This document shows positions 5,883-7,220 of a stretch of DNA of 7,220 bases, in pieces; positions within the stretch are counted from its first letter, which is position 1; every line of letters starts with the position of its first letter. The notes beneath the pieces are model-generated. The model made no database searches. It was given only the letters and a program-made list of their open reading frames with translations, and had not been told where the DNA came from. Source of the stretch: an uncultured Brevundimonas sp. (GTDB lineage: Bacteria > Pseudomonadota > Alphaproteobacteria > Caulobacterales > Caulobacteraceae); contig CAMLNY010000050.1 in assembly GCA_946481405.1 (NCBI GenBank), positions 1 to 7,220 of the forward strand, read 5' to 3'. Position numbers and translations under genes: made by a program.

Positions 5883-6950
5883 TTGCCCTTTCCGTTCGAC
5901 ATCCACGCCATCGAAGGCCGCGCCCGCACCGGCGTCCTGAAGACCCCGCGCGGCGACATCCGCACCCCGGCCTTCATGCCCGTCGGCACCGCCGCGACGG
6001 TCAAGGCGATGACGGTGGATCAGGTCAAACAGACCGGCGCCGACATCATTCTCGGCAACACCTACCACCTGATGCTACGCCCCGGGCCGGAGCGGATGGA
6101 GACGCTGGGCGGCCTCCACAATTTCATGGGCTGGGACAAACCCATTCTGACAGACAGCGGCGGCTTTCAGGTGATGTCGCTCGCCGGCATCTCGAAGGTG
6201 AAAGAGGAGGCCGTGACCTTCTCCAGCCACATCGACGGCTCCAGACACGTCCTGTCTCCCGAGCGCTCGATCCAGATCCAGGCCGACCGCATCGGCGCCG
6301 ACATCTCGATGCAGCTCGACCAGTGCGTCGCCTGGCCGGCCGAAAAGGACGCCGCGCGAAAGGCCATGGAGCTTTCCATCCGCTGGGGCGCCCGTTCGAA
6401 AGCCGCCTTCGGGACGCGGGAGACCCAGGCCCTGTTCGGCATCCAGCAAGGTTCGACCTTCGAGGATCTGCGCCGCCAGTCGTCCGAACAGCTGCAGGAG
6501 ATCGGCTTCGACGGCTACGCCATCGGCGGCCTCGCCGTCGGAGAGGGCCATCAGGCCATGTGCGAAGTCCTCGACTACGCCCCCGACATGCTGCCCGCCG
6601 ACCGCCCCCGCTATCTGATGGGCGTCGGCAAGCCGATCGACCTCGTCGAGGCCGTCTGGCGAGGCGTCGACATGTTCGACTGCGTCCTGCCCACCCGCGC
6701 AGGCCGTCACGGTCAGGCCTGGACCTGGGACGGCCCGATCAACCTCAAGAACGCCCGCTTCGCCGAGGACCAGACGCCGCTCGATCCCGCCATCGCCGGA
6801 CCGTCGTCACAGTACTCGAAGGCCTATCTGCACCACCTGATCCGGGCCGATGAGATCCTCGGCAAGATCCTGCTCAGCTGGCACAACATCGCCTTCTTCC
6901 AGGCCCTGACCGCTGCGATGCGCGACGCCATCCAGCGCGGCCGCTTCGAG
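5883..6950 (+). CDS. tgt: tRNA-guanine transglycosylase, 3' end lost at a breakpoint
   Basis: Tgt swaps guanine-34 for preQ1 in tRNAs with GUN anticodons, the committed tRNA step of queuosine synthesis. From a TTG at 5883 (no in-frame ATG lies between the upstream stop at 5814 and Met32) the product begins with a family-like [20 protein letters not shown]. Visible motifs are [13 protein letters not shown] (31-43), [12 protein letters not shown] (57-68), [12 protein letters not shown] (89-100; D91 general acid/base), DQC (146-148; base recognition), GGLAVGE (215-221) and MFDCVLPTR (264-272; nucleophile D266). The zinc loop is abnormal: CxCxxC is replaced by AIAGPSS (303-309), although its histidine partner remains as H334. 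Homology stops at GRFE (residue 356), roughly 15-25 residues before the usual end. The frame then stays open to the window edge, but through DNA that encodes KorA on the other strand, so the true C-terminus is missing. Confidence 0.93.
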
Positions 6951-6956
6951 CAGGAC
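6945..6956. other. Breakpoint joining tgt (left) to reversed korA (right)
   Basis: Tgt-like sequence on the plus strand ends with GRFE (codon 6948-6950). KorA-like sequence on the minus strand ends with LVLL (the same codon read backwards); the family continues there with GWGS, but this window gives EAAALDG, which is only the antisense of tgt. Both genes are therefore cut at one point. No insertion sequence or long repeat flanks it. Inversion breakpoint or assembly chimera. Confidence 0.75.
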
Positions 6957-7220
6957 AAGGCGCTCGCCGGCTTCGCCAAGCTCAACCTCCTGATCGGAGA
7001 TGGAGTCGGCCACGCCTGCAACCTTGGCGGCGCGCAGCCGGGTCATCTCCTCATGAGCGGCGGGGGAATAGTCGATGTCGCCCGTGCCCGGCTTCTTCTC
7101 GATCCCGCCGATACGGTGCATCAGGCCAGGCGTACCCGGCTTGATCCACGGCCGCGCGAGCTTCTCGTCGCGAGCATAGGGCATCACCCGCTCGCCTTCG
7201 GCCGGGAGCGTGTCATGGAA
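6948..7220 (-). CDS. korA: 2-oxoacid:ferredoxin oxidoreductase alpha subunit, internal fragment (cut at both ends)
   Basis: KorA with KorB oxidatively decarboxylates 2-oxoglutarate (or a related 2-oxoacid) to its acyl-CoA, passing electrons to ferredoxin. Reading from the right edge, 91 codons give [20 protein letters not shown], then [20 protein letters not shown] and [20 protein letters not shown], ending [12 protein letters not shown]. The PGTPG-x-x-HRIGG-x-EK block and the following GTG-x-x-x-YSP are typical of fused KorA proteins, in the stretch linking the pyrimidine-binding (POR_N) domain to the C-terminal domain. The start lies beyond the right edge. On the left the protein is cut before the GWGS segment, which would lose the whole C-terminal domain; past 6948 the frame stays open to 6807 only as tgt antisense. 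As assembled it cannot encode a complete subunit. The family is clear; the exact 2-oxoacid substrate is not. Confidence 0.85.

Noticed and set aside
5049..6068. Minus-strand open frame of 339 codons
   Set aside because: Antisense to the deacetylase and the tgt start, with a repetitive G/V/D/A-rich translation; a shadow of both.
6075..6710. Minus-strand open frame of 211 codons
   Set aside because: Antisense to the conserved core of tgt; no protein family features.
6807..6947. Continuation of the korA frame leftward past the join
   Set aside because: Although open, its translation ([13 protein letters not shown] and onward) is not KorA-like and is the exact antisense of conserved Tgt residues.

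Overview
The window is high-GC, gene-dense DNA from an alphaproteobacterium, almost certainly of the Caulobacterales. I favour Brevundimonas or a close relative, but the genus is an inference. The strongest evidence is an adjacent divK-pleD pair: PleD has exactly the Caulobacter length and residue numbering (D53, R359/D362, GGEEF 368-372), and DivK is near-identical to the Caulobacter protein in its receiver core. The L33 gene and a zinc-ribbon DinB also fit.

Layout, left to right. Bases 1-93 hold the first 31 codons of rpsL (S12) on the minus strand. Bases 94-351 are intergenic and contain a minus-strand terminator. Bases 352-1543 hold a three-gene minus-strand operon of small predicted lipoproteins; two are tandem paralogues resembling the TonB C-terminal domain, and the third belongs to an uncharacterised family. 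Bases 1544-1671 are a divergent promoter region with an inverted repeat over the likely -35 box of rpmG. rpmG (L33) at 1672-1839 ends at a strong terminator shared with convergent pleD. pleD and divK lie on the minus strand, divK upstream with only 7 bp between them: DivK is the single-domain receiver that controls CtrA through the DivJ/PleC-DivL-CckA pathway, and PleD is the diguanylate cyclase phosphorylated by the same kinases. dinB (Pol IV) diverges from divK, followed 23 bp later by a NodB-fold polysaccharide deacetylase and then tgt (tRNA-guanine transglycosylase).

The right end is abnormal. Plus-strand Tgt homology stops at about base 6950, short of its C-terminus. From that base to the window edge the minus strand encodes an internal piece of KorA (2-oxoacid:ferredoxin oxidoreductase alpha), which is itself cut off at the same point. 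Two genes broken at one shared position indicate an inversion or rearrangement breakpoint, or an assembly chimera. Tgt also lacks the three cysteines of the usual zinc site. I saw no tRNA, rRNA, CRISPR array, insertion sequence or phage gene, and no convincing new multi-gene system. The most useful leads are the tgt/korA breakpoint, the zinc-site loss, the coupled TonB-like lipoproteins and a 22-bp perfect palindrome inside the deacetylase gene.
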